A stretch of DNA of 64,000 nucleotides, from assembly GCF_007746075.1 (NCBI RefSeq), contig NZ_CP036339.1, positions 4,741,786 through 4,805,785 on the forward strand, given 5' to 3'. How positions within the stretch are numbered: position 1 is the stretch's first letter; the number at the start of each line of letters is the position of its first letter. The notes beneath the pieces were generated by a model. That model was not told the DNA's origin. It ran no database searches and saw only the letters and a program-made list of their open reading frames with translations. The DNA is from Lacipirellula limnantheis (GTDB lineage Bacteria; Planctomycetota; Planctomycetia; Pirellulales; Lacipirellulaceae). Position numbers and translations under genes: made by a program. This document shows, in pieces, positions 18,994 through 26,648 of the stretch.

Positions 18994-19096
18994 CCGTGCG
19001 ACCAGTCGCGGGCTTTTCGGGGCAGGGAGCGAGCGACTTCGCTCAGCATTGGCGGGCTGTCGACCAACAGCGGAATAATCGGCGCCAACGATACGA

Positions 19097-19165
19097 CCGT
19101 GCCATTACCGTACCTACAGCCCGCAAAGTCGTGCTAACCGGACCAGCGGTTCGGTAATGTCACGG
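19097..19165. repeat. Inverted repeat upstream of the efflux operon
   Basis: CCGTGCCATTACCG at 19097-19110 and CGGTAATGTCACGG at 19152-19165 are complementary at 13 of 14 positions. They lie about 100 bases upstream of the efflux lipoprotein start. They could be an operator for a dimeric repressor with looping, or an RNA stem. Confidence 0.45.
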
Positions 19166-19353
19166 CTACCCCTACCGCAAGGCCGCGAGCGCTGCGGAAG
19201 TGCCAGCCCACGTAATGAGTCACCGCGGCCAATTTCTCCAGCGAAACTTGGCGGAGATGGAAAAGGAGAATGGTTAGGGTCGACATCCCCCACATTTGCC
19301 CAGTTACGCTGGCACTCATCATTTGCCCCCTCGGCCGAGACGACAGATCAAGA

Positions 19354-19389
19354 CATAAAACGACCCGCCGCGTTTCCACGTGGCGGGTC
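19354..19389 (-). terminator. Rho-independent terminator of the small membrane protein gene
   Basis: An 8-bp perfect stem (GACCCGCC at 19362-19369 with GGCGGGTC at 19382-19389) is followed on the minus strand by GTTTTATG. It lies 29 bases beyond the stop codon of the gene at 19418-19684. Confidence 0.8.
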
Positions 19390-19417
19390 AGACGTGCAGT
19401 GATTGGTCTCTGACAGC

Positions 19418-19684
19418 TCACTCCGAGCCGTGAAGCTTCACCAGCTTGTTGTACAGCCCCAGGATAAGCAGCGTGGGGGCCCATTGGCCGACGAACTGAG
19501 AATCCTTGTCTTGCCCCATCGTTTTTAGAGCGAGTGAGCCGAGAATCGAGGCGCCCGCGGCCCAGAGGAAGATATCTGACGGCAACTTAGCCGTTTGTTC
19601 TTCGATCATCTTGGCGACGAAGCCTTCCTCTTGGTGAGGCGGCGCGCCGCGACGCGTTCCGGTGGCGGTGGCAGTATGCGACAT
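19418..19684 (-). CDS. Small membrane protein of unknown function
   Basis: An 88-residue protein with a strong AAGGAG ribosome binding site and its own terminator, so it is surely expressed. The N-terminal 35 residues are hydrophilic (Thr/Arg, then an amphipathic stretch with GFVAKMIEEQTAK). Two hydrophobic segments follow at about 39-56 and 67-82. It ends with LVKLHGSE. I recognise no named family. It is monocistronic and flanked by the efflux operon and tRNA-Arg. A membrane location is inferred; nothing else can be said of its role. Confidence 0.85.
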   Translation of the reverse strand: MSHTATATGTRRGAPPHQEEGFVAKMIEEQTAKLPSDIFLWAAGASILGSLALKTMGQDKDSQFVGQWAPTLLILGLYNKLVKLHGSE

Positions 19685-20272
19685 GGTAGTTCTCCTTAGC
19701 GTAACAGGGGATGAGGCTCGCGACGGGTTCCGCGGCCAGGTTTGGTCAGCTTCGCATCACGTAGTAAGCAAGTCGCGCGCCGCTTGCCGCTCACGGGGAG
19801 AAATACGGGGCGTTGCGACGCCGCATTGAGCTAAAAGGCCAGCATCTCGCGAATGGGGGGACGGTCGGCGCTGTCACTTGGCGCTTTACGTTTCCCAACG
19901 CAAGAAAATCCAAATCTCAGCACATTTGGGCATTGAGTAGTCGCACTGATTTAACGCGCCACCCAGATTCTGGCATTCCTAGGCGCTGCTCACGTTGTTC
20001 GCCCGGCGGCGACCGTGCATTCTCGCATCGACCCCGAAATGCACGGCGCCGTCTGGCATTCCTACCGGTCGTCAATCGGCTGAGTTTCGCTAGCCGGCGG
20101 TCCAACGGCCGGAGCCGATAACAGCGGACTCGTGCACACGCGAGGATGCCGCAGAGTGCGACAAGACGGCCGTTGCCCGACTCGCCTTACGGAGGTCATC
20201 ACTCCGGCGGCGAAATTACCGCGTAGGGCGTGTGACGCTGCAGCGAGGCGTCAAGTCGGCGGCAGGAGCAAA
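19685..20272. other. Intergenic region without a recognised gene
   Basis: No gene is supported in this stretch between the small membrane protein and tRNA-Arg. The words TCTGGCATTCCTA occur twice (about 19972 and 20050), which may be chance or a small direct repeat. Confidence 0.5.
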
Positions 20273-20346
20273 TACCCGCGACTGGATTCGAACCAGTAAC
20301 CTTCGGCTTCGGAGGCCGACGCGCTATCCAATTGCGCCACGCGGGC
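20273..20346 (-). tRNA. tRNA-Arg(CCG)
   Basis: On the minus strand the 74-base sequence folds into a cloverleaf. The acceptor stem is GCCCGCG/CGCGGGT with one G-U pair, the D stem GCGC/GCGC, the anticodon stem TCGGC/GCCGA around the loop CTCCGAA (anticodon CCG), and the T stem ACTGG/CCAGT with loop TTCGAAT. The discriminator base is A, and CCA is not encoded. Confidence 0.95.
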
Positions 20347-20656
20347 TGAGTGACTTTGGGTGCCAATGCGTTGGGTCACGAGCGCCGCCGTTAGGCAGCG
20401 GTCGCGGAGGTCGACACGTCACTAACCTACCCCCTCGTGCCGCCGCTGACAACGGCCGTGGTTTTCGCCTGTGGAAGGATCGGTTGCGGGCTCCTTGATC
20501 CCAACGCTGCGGAGCGTGCGGTTCCGGTCCGACGCGCCGACATTTCGAGAAAGTGGCGCTGACGGGCTGCGACGGCTCGTGATCGTTGACCGTTATTCGC
20601 GGTTGACGACGCTAAGTCGCTGCCATGGCACTCGACCTCATGCGGTCTCCAGGCGA
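20347..20656. other. Intergenic region upstream of tRNA-Arg
   Basis: No gene is recognised between tRNA-Arg and the 3' end of the HIT gene. The tRNA promoter should lie just right of 20346, but no clear boxes stand out. Confidence 0.5.
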
Positions 20657-21004
<348 letters not shown>

Positions 21005-21049
21005 TCATCCGGCGTGGCGACGAGGCGGTCAAGATCCTGCAGTCCAAAT

Positions 21050-21307
21050 TTAGTTAAACGCCCCCAGATCAATCGCTTCGTCCGGCAACATCACCGGGAT
21101 CTCGTCGATGATGGGATAGAGCAAATCGCCAGCGGCGCGAACCAGCCCGCCGTCGAGCGGCTTTTCGAACGCCTCGCCGGCGACGTTCTTCAGAGTTCCA
21201 GCGGCGACCGCGAGGTTAAGCTTGGCTACCAGGTCCGCGCTCGCCCGATGCAACTCCGAACGATCGAGCGGGCAGCGGAGTATTTCAATCAAGTGGTCGG
21301 CAATCAT
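21050..21307 (-). CDS. Trm112 family protein
   Basis: An 85-residue protein with the YcaR/Trm112 pattern: ILRCPLDRSEL at the N-terminus and LLYPIIDEIPVMLPDEAI at the C-terminus. Known members are small zinc-ribbon activators of methyltransferases, or occur as orphan bacterial proteins of unclear role. Only one Cys (Cys12) remains, so the zinc ribbon is probably lost, as in many bacterial members. It precedes the HIT gene on the same strand. Confidence 0.88.
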   Translation of the reverse strand: MIADHLIEILRCPLDRSELHRASADLVAKLNLAVAAGTLKNVAGEAFEKPLDGGLVRAAGDLLYPIIDEIPVMLPDEAIDLGAFN

Positions 21308-21557
21308 CTCGGGGGCTCGCTAGCAACCCCGGTGGGAGTTGCGATGACGTCGGGAAGCGTGGTTGTAAATCATCTCGCATTCTACGCCCCTGCCGCTGAG
21401 GCTGCTAGCGTGTCCGCATTCCTATCCCACTGAAGCCCGCCAACCCTTGCAACCGATACCTTTCTATAACTGCGCAGCGGAGAATCGCTGCGTAACTCCG
21501 GCCGCCATAGCGGTCGAGCGACGACTTGGCCAAGGATGGCCGAGGGGGGACGGGCCG

Positions 21558-22295
21558 ATGGACATGCGATGCAGACTTTGGGCGGCGGCCGTAACGGCTG
21601 GCGTCATCGGCGCGAATGCGGCCAACGGCCAGCAGCAATACATCGATAAGGATGGCATCAGGTACGAGGTCGTCCAGCAGCAGGTCCCAACACAAGTGCT
21701 GGTCACTGAAACCCGGGAACAGCAACAAACGACGTATCGCCAACAGATTACGACTGAGAACGTGCAGCACCAACAGGTCTATCACGTACCGGTTACCCAG
21801 TATCAGGTCGTCTCGCAACTCCACAATCGCTGGAACCCGTTTGGCGAGCCGTACTGGACGCATCATTACGAGCCGGTAACGACTTGGCAACAACAAGTCG
21901 GCACCGTGCAAATCCCCGTGAGTCGGGTCACCGTGGTCCCTGAGACGCGGACGGTCCAGCAATCGGTCCCCACTTGGAAAACGGTCAACAACACCGTCAT
22001 CACCCATCGAGCAATCGGTCCGACGCCGACTGGCCCCGGCGCGAACACGATGATGGCTGCCGCACCCTCGCCGACCAGCGCTGCTTCCACGGCGACGCTG
22101 CAGCCGATCCAGTCGCCGGCGCCGACGCGAGTTGCGTCGGCCAATCAGCTCGGCGGAACTCAGCTGCAGAGCGATCCGCCACGGTATGGCGCCGCCAACG
22201 CAAATGCTGGCTGGCAGCCGCCGGCCGCGGCGCCACTGCCTGCCCAGACGGCGACTCAGCCGTCATCGACGCCGCCCCCGAGTTCGCGGTATTGA
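21558..22295 (+). CDS. Secreted Gln-rich protein of unknown function
   Basis: A 245-residue protein with a signal peptide (MDMRCRLWAAAVTAGVIGANAANGQ). A central region rich in Gln, Thr and Val follows, with alternating patterns (VPTQVLVTETREQQQTTYRQ; QVYHVPVTQYQVV; VQIPVSRVTVVPETRTVQQ). The C-terminal 80 residues are low-complexity Ala/Pro/Thr. I chose the ATG at 21558 because a GGGGGGA stretch precedes it and the signal peptide starts there; the frame is open back to 21447. Proteins of this composition are common in planctomycetes and lack a known function. An envelope-associated location is inferred. Confidence 0.8.
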   Translation: MDMRCRLWAAAVTAGVIGANAANGQQQYIDKDGIRYEVVQQQVPTQVLVTETREQQQTTYRQQITTENVQHQQVYHVPVTQYQVVSQLHNRWNPFGEPYWTHHYEPVTTWQQQVGTVQIPVSRVTVVPETRTVQQSVPTWKTVNNTVITHRAIGPTPTGPGANTMMAAAPSPTSAASTATLQPIQSPAPTRVASANQLGGTQLQSDPPRYGAANANAGWQPPAAAPLPAQTATQPSSTPPPSSRY

Positions 22296-22573
22296 GGCTG
22301 GCGATTTCGACCGCATTCATGGTGTAGCGGGTCGACGCGCACCATGCGTTCACACTGTTCGGCGCGAAAGCCGATCCACGTGCACGCGAAAAACAGGGCC
22401 GTTGTATTCGAGCATCCTTCGAGGCCACGCCTCGCGACGGTGTGGCGCGGCTCCCTCGCGCAAGGCCTCGACCGTACGGGGAGGGGACAAGCCCATCATT
22501 CATTTCGCGGGCACGATGGAGTAAACTGGACGACTCGCCGCCCTGTAAACCGAGTCGCTGATCAGGTACTCCA

Positions 22574-23512
22574 ATGAACTCGCCCTATCTGCCTGCCGCC
22601 CCGCTCGTGACAGGCGCGCTCTTGGCGACTTTCGCGGTTTTTCTCCTGGCCCCCGCCGTTCCCGCTGAGGAACCTTCCGTGGAAATTCGCTACGAATACG
22701 GTCCCGATTCCATCCGCCAGGAGAGCGTGCCGCAGGGTACGATCACCGAGCATGTCTGGAGCGACAGCAAAATTTACCCGGGGACGCTGCGGCGCTATTG
22801 GATTTACGTCCCCGCGCAGTACGAGCCCTCGAAAGCGGCGGCACTTATGGTGTTTCAAGACGGCCATGCGTATGTCCGCGAGCGCGGGGAATTCCGCACG
22901 CCGATCGTTCTTGACAATCTGATCCACGAAGGAGCGATGCCGGTGACGATCGGCGTGTTTGTCGATCCAGGCACGACGCAGCCCGAGCTCCCGCCGAAGC
23001 CAGGGTGGGAACCCAAGCCGGAAAACCGCAGCGTCGAGTACGACACATTGAGCCCTGACTACGCAAACTTTTTGCTGACGGAAATCCTGCCCGCGGTGCA
23101 GAAAGATTACAACATCACCGACGATCCCGAGGGCCACGCCATCGCGGGGATCAGTAGCGGCGGCATCGCGGCGTTCACGACGGCGTGGGAACGACCCGAT
23201 GCCTTTCGCAAGGTGCTCAGCCATGTGGGCAGCTTCACGAACATTCGCGGCGGCGATCGCTACCCAGGCATGATTCGCAAAGGGCACGACAAACGGCCAA
23301 TGCGCATCTTCCTGCAAGATGGAAGGCACGACCTCGATAACGCCCACGGCAATTGGTGGCTCGGCAATTTGCAGATGGACGCCGCGCTGAAGTTTGCCGG
23401 CTACGACTACAAGTTCGTGGCGGGTGAAGGCGCCCACAACGGAAATCACGGCGGAGCCATTTTACCCGACTCGCTCCGCTGGCTGTGGCGTGACTACAAG
23501 CTTCCGCAATGA
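22574..23512 (+). CDS. Secreted esterase of the Fes/esterase D-like family
   Basis: A 312-residue protein with a signal peptide (about residues 1-31, ending AVPAEE) and an esterase domain of the alpha/beta hydrolase fold. Key features are YWIYVPAQYEP at the first strand, LMVFQDGHAYV, the nucleophile motif GISSGG with Ser194, and His288 in GEGAHNGNHG. The likely acid is Asp249 or Asp253 (LQDGRHDLD). Relatives include enterochelin esterases and putative acetyl xylan or feruloyl esterases; planctomycetes carry many. It should be periplasmic or secreted and act on ester-linked carbohydrates or siderophores, but the substrate cannot be told. It is convergent with the rhodanese gene. Confidence 0.9.
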   Translation: MNSPYLPAAPLVTGALLATFAVFLLAPAVPAEEPSVEIRYEYGPDSIRQESVPQGTITEHVWSDSKIYPGTLRRYWIYVPAQYEPSKAAALMVFQDGHAYVRERGEFRTPIVLDNLIHEGAMPVTIGVFVDPGTTQPELPPKPGWEPKPENRSVEYDTLSPDYANFLLTEILPAVQKDYNITDDPEGHAIAGISSGGIAAFTTAWERPDAFRKVLSHVGSFTNIRGGDRYPGMIRKGHDKRPMRIFLQDGRHDLDNAHGNWWLGNLQMDAALKFAGYDYKFVAGEGAHNGNHGGAILPDSLRWLWRDYKLPQ

Positions 23513-23575
23513 CCGGTCAGTTGCGTTCGACCTCTCCGCGACGAGGCGCGGCCGCCAGTCGCGTGGCTGCGTTAG

Positions 23576-23935
23576 CTATTCGACCCCGAATCCTGCTTCC
23601 TTCCACGCTTTGAATCCGCCGATCAAGGACGAAACATTCGCATAGCCCATGCGTCCGAGGCTCTCCGCGGCAAGCGCCGATCGCTTGCCGCCGCCGCAAT
23701 ACAGAACAATTGGCTGGTTCGCGTCGGGCGCCTCCGCCTCAATCTTCATTTCTAGCACGCCTCGCGACAGGTGCTTGGCCCCGACCGCATGCTCTTTTGC
23801 GAACTCGTCTCCCTCGCGGACGTCAATTAGTAGCCCGCCGTTTTCGTAGATCTCGCCGGCCTCCGCCGCAGAAACATCGCGCACTTTTTCCTGCGCTTCG
23901 GCTGCCAACCGCTCAAAACGGGGCCCATGTGCCAT
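23576..23935 (-). CDS. Single-domain rhodanese
   Basis: A 119-residue cytoplasmic rhodanese-like protein. The domain has LLIDVREGDEF, the active-site loop CGGGKRS with Cys80 as persulfide carrier, and the closing LIGGFKAWKEAGF. I chose the ATG at 23935 because AAGGAG lies six bases upstream; a longer frame to 24001 adds residues without family similarity. It should transfer sulfane sulfur or act as an accessory sulfur carrier. It is divergent from the sigma-factor gene cluster. Confidence 0.92.
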   Translation of the reverse strand: MAHGPRFERLAAEAQEKVRDVSAAEAGEIYENGGLLIDVREGDEFAKEHAVGAKHLSRGVLEMKIEAEAPDANQPIVLYCGGGKRSALAAESLGRMGYANVSSLIGGFKAWKEAGFGVE

Positions 23936-24143
23936 GGCATTCTCCTTTCCAAGGATTTGGTTGAGGTCAAAAGGGCAGAGGGAGCTGCCGATCGCGTCCA
24001 TTGTTCCGCTCTACGCCAATTTCGTTGCAACATTCGGACCGATTCGGCCGTTCCCAACGCTCTTAGGGCCAGTTTTTCGCTCTGTCGCCAAGAATTTCCT
24101 GAACCGTTCCTCCTCCGCGCGCAACTATTCTATCGATTCAGCC

Positions 24144-24149
24144 GGAGGA
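24144..24149 (+). promoter_or_regulatory. Shine-Dalgarno GGAGGA before the sigma-factor gene
   Basis: This strong ribosome binding site lies upstream of the earliest annotated start (GTG at 24196) by 46 bases, but seven bases before the in-frame codon ATC at 24157. It suggests that translation starts near 24157 at a non-standard codon. Confidence 0.5.
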
Positions 24150-24195
24150 CAATTCAATCGCACGCACCAGCCAGCAAATCCGCGACGAACTCCTC

Positions 24196-24714
24196 GTGTT
24201 GCGCTGCCGTCGACGCGACTTGGCCGCTTGGGATGAGTTAGTCGCCGCCTGGAATGACCGGCTATTTTATTTTCTCCGTCAACTGATCGACCACGAACAT
24301 GACGCAGCGAACGTCCTGCAGGAAGTCTGGTTGGCGGCGTTCCGTAATATTGGCGGCCTGAGACATGATACGCACTTTGCCCCTTGGATCTATATCATCG
24401 CCCGCCGCGCGGCGATGAAATACTACCGCGGCCGATTCGCCCGCGACGAGACGACGTCTACTGAGGTCGCGCTGCATGAACCGGGCAGCGACGTTGACGT
24501 GCAGCGAGATTTTGACAATGCAGAGCTCGTTCACTACGGGCTCGGTCGCCTCCCGCTGGCGGAGCGAGAGCTCCTGACGCTCCACTTCTTGGACGACCTG
24601 TCGATCGCCGAAATCGCAACCGTGCTCGAAATTCCCGGCGGCACGGTGAAGTCAAGGCTCTGGAAAGCCCGCCAGAGCCTCCGCCGTATTCTCGATGAGG
24701 AGGCCACGCCATGA
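24196..24714 (+). CDS. ECF-type RNA polymerase sigma factor
   Basis: At least 172 residues with sigma region 2 (DELVAAWNDRLFYFLRQLIDHEHDAANVLQEVWLAAF; WIYIIARRAAMKYYR) and region 4 (LPLAERELLTLHFLDDLSIAEIATVLEIPGGTVKSRLWKARQSL), so it is a typical ECF-class factor. The GTG at 24196 is the first standard start. The frame continues upstream with residues ARTSQQIRDELL, which resemble the N-termini of other planctomycete ECF factors, so the real start is probably about 24157. The stop overlaps the start of the next gene (ATGA), as is common for sigma/anti-sigma pairs. It leads the cluster encoding the channel and VWA proteins and may drive its own operon. Confidence 0.9.
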   Translation: MLRCRRRDLAAWDELVAAWNDRLFYFLRQLIDHEHDAANVLQEVWLAAFRNIGGLRHDTHFAPWIYIIARRAAMKYYRGRFARDETTSTEVALHEPGSDVDVQRDFDNAELVHYGLGRLPLAERELLTLHFLDDLSIAEIATVLEIPGGTVKSRLWKARQSLRRILDEEATP

Positions 24715-25265
24715 ACGGAGATCCACTTGGCGACCGTTTGCTGGCTGTCGCACCGCTCTCCCAAAATTCTCGCCAGCAACTCGAACAGGATCTATCTAAC
24801 ATGTTTAAGCGCGAACTTACAAGGACGCGACGTTCATTCTTTGGCGTCGTCGCCGCTATCGCCCTCGTTAGCAGCGGCGTCTGTGCGGCCCTCGCCTTGA
24901 CGGAGCCCGATCTGCCGGCGCTGCCGCGCACAGCGCTGGCCGTTGGATCGATGTTCGGCTTGGCTTGGGCCGTCGTGGCTGCGCAAATTTGCTGGCGCGG
25001 CGCACTCGACGTTAAACAAGACGGTCGGCGGATCGCCGCGATGGTCTGGTGCTTCACGGTGCTAATGATGACGTTCTTCCTCGCCGCCGGCATGGGCGCC
25101 GAAGACCGTCTTCAAGGACTGATGCTGATCGCGGGCGGTCTGCCTTTCCTCATCGGGGCCGGGGTTTACTGGCTAAACTACCGTATCGAGCAAGCGGAGC
25201 TTAGCGCGCAGGAGCAGTTCCTGCAGCTTGAGCTCCTGCTCGCCAAGCTGAGCGAGCAGAAGTAG
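24711..25265 (+). CDS. Four-helix membrane protein overlapping the sigma factor, possible anti-sigma factor
   Basis: A 184-residue protein whose ATG overlaps the sigma-factor stop by four bases. The first 41 residues are hydrophilic and probably cytoplasmic (DLSNMFKRELTRTRRS). Four hydrophobic segments follow at about 42-62, 73-93, 107-127 and 134-152. The C-terminus is an amphipathic Glu/Gln/Leu-rich helix (about 155-184) that looks like a coiled coil. No classic anti-sigma domain (ZAS zinc motif) is present. The translational coupling argues for a function tied to the sigma factor, such as membrane sequestration. This is inference; I recognise no named family. Confidence 0.85.
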   Translation: MNGDPLGDRLLAVAPLSQNSRQQLEQDLSNMFKRELTRTRRSFFGVVAAIALVSSGVCAALALTEPDLPALPRTALAVGSMFGLAWAVVAAQICWRGALDVKQDGRRIAAMVWCFTVLMMTFFLAAGMGAEDRLQGLMLIAGGLPFLIGAGVYWLNYRIEQAELSAQEQFLQLELLLAKLSEQK

Positions 25266-25272
25266 CGGGGCG

Positions 25273-26616
25273 ATGCGGCCCTCGAATTCTCTCGGCGCCG
25301 GCGGCATCGGCAGAGTTCCCCACGATTGCCTTCAACCGCGTCCAGCGAAGCTGCCAGAGCTGCCAACGAGCGCACTCTCGCGGCGAAGGCGCGTCTTTTG
25401 TGCCTTTTTAGCTACCCGAAGGCGAAGGGCGGTTGTTATTTTATTAATAGCAACCTTCGGCGTCGCCGTCGGGGCCGGACGCGGTCGAGGCGTCGACCTT
25501 GCTGCCACTTGGGCCTTGGGAACATCGCCTGTGATCGAGAACCTGTTTAATAGCGTGCGGAATCTTTCCGATCACTGGGCCGTCGTCATCGGCATCAGCG
25601 TCGTCTTCTTCGTCGTCCAGACGATCCTGAGCATGAAGGTCTACGCCCAGGCGTGGGACCAGAATCGCCTCCTCCGCCAGCTTCGTCGCGAGTTCGACGA
25701 GGGGGAAACCGGCCGGCCGCTGCCTGAGGATGCGATTGACGATTTCGATTGGTTGGAGTGGGTGCTGACGGCCTTCCCTGCCAGTGGGGAGCAGCGCCGG
25801 CCGGCTCACTTCAATCGCGACACCGCGCTGCACGAACTCGACACGCGAATTGCCAGTGACTGGTCGTACCTATTGCTCCAACGGATGGGCGTGATGGCGC
25901 CGCTGCTGGGCGTCGTGCTGACCGTCATCGGTTTCTACTGGCTCAAGGTCGACGACGCCGGCGAGCAGTCATTGCAGACGATTTTGGTTTCCGTCACCCC
26001 GTTGATCAGCGGCGTTGGCGCCGGCGCCGTGCTTGCGCTACTCAATCAGTTCTTATTGCAAATCGTGGGAGGGCGGTTGGAGCGCCTGCGAATGTCGGCT
26101 CGCACTTGGTTCGACGCCGTCATTTGGCCGAGCGTCAACGTCGAATCGCCTGACCGGGCGGCGAACACGATCAGTTCGATCGAGACGTTCGCTAGCCTCT
26201 TGGTCGGAGCGGCGCAGCGACATGCCGAAAGCTCCGAGCAGATTAAGGCTTCCGCTGCTTCGCTGAAACTCGCGACGAGCCAGTTTGATCAAGTCGTCGG
26301 CGCGATCCAGGACGAGCTGAAAGACCTTCCGGGGGCGCTCGCGGTGATCCGTGACGCCACGGCGGCTTCTGCTCAGTCTTTGCTGGAGCTCGTTCCCACC
26401 GGAACCCGCGCTGTCGCCAATCTAGACGTCTCGGTAGCGGCCTTCCGGACCACGATCGACCAGCAATTTGCGGAGGCGGCCAAGATTCACCTAGAAGCAA
26501 GCAAATCACTCGACGTCGCCGTAGAGCAGATGCGCCGACTGTTAGAGCAAAGCGCCTCGCCCAACGGCGCCGTTGACGAACTCGATCAGTCATGGATCGC
26601 CGATCGCCCGCGCTAA
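25273..26616 (+). CDS. MotA/TolQ/ExbB-like proton-channel protein with long helical tail
   Basis: The frame encodes 447 residues. Hydrophobic helices lie at about 54-68, 102-120, 205-225 and 236-265. The third contains MAPLLGVVLTVIGFYWL and the fourth LVSVTPLISGVGAGAVLALLNQ, which fit the conserved pore helices of MotA/TolQ/ExbB. A cytoplasmic region lies between helices 2 and 3. Residues 285-430 form a long, methyl-accepting-protein-like helical tail with Ala, Ser, Glu and Gln. It is followed 32 bases later by its likely MotB/ExbD-like partner. Start is uncertain: the first 50 residues are Arg/Pro-rich and a 10-bp hairpin lies at 25431-25455, so a downstream start is possible. Confidence 0.82.
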   Translation: MRPSNSLGAGGIGRVPHDCLQPRPAKLPELPTSALSRRRRVFCAFLATRRRRAVVILLIATFGVAVGAGRGRGVDLAATWALGTSPVIENLFNSVRNLSDHWAVVIGISVVFFVVQTILSMKVYAQAWDQNRLLRQLRREFDEGETGRPLPEDAIDDFDWLEWVLTAFPASGEQRRPAHFNRDTALHELDTRIASDWSYLLLQRMGVMAPLLGVVLTVIGFYWLKVDDAGEQSLQTILVSVTPLISGVGAGAVLALLNQFLLQIVGGRLERLRMSARTWFDAVIWPSVNVESPDRAANTISSIETFASLLVGAAQRHAESSEQIKASAASLKLATSQFDQVVGAIQDELKDLPGALAVIRDATAASAQSLLELVPTGTRAVANLDVSVAAFRTTIDQQFAEAAKIHLEASKSLDVAVEQMRRLLEQSASPNGAVDELDQSWIADRPR

Positions 26617-26648
26617 TCAAGCGCTAAGCGGGCCTGGAACGTATCAAT

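Noticed and set aside
22562-23449. 295-codon frame antisense to the esterase gene
   Set aside because: The esterase has a signal peptide and catalytic motif; the antisense product is His/Arg-rich without recognisable features.
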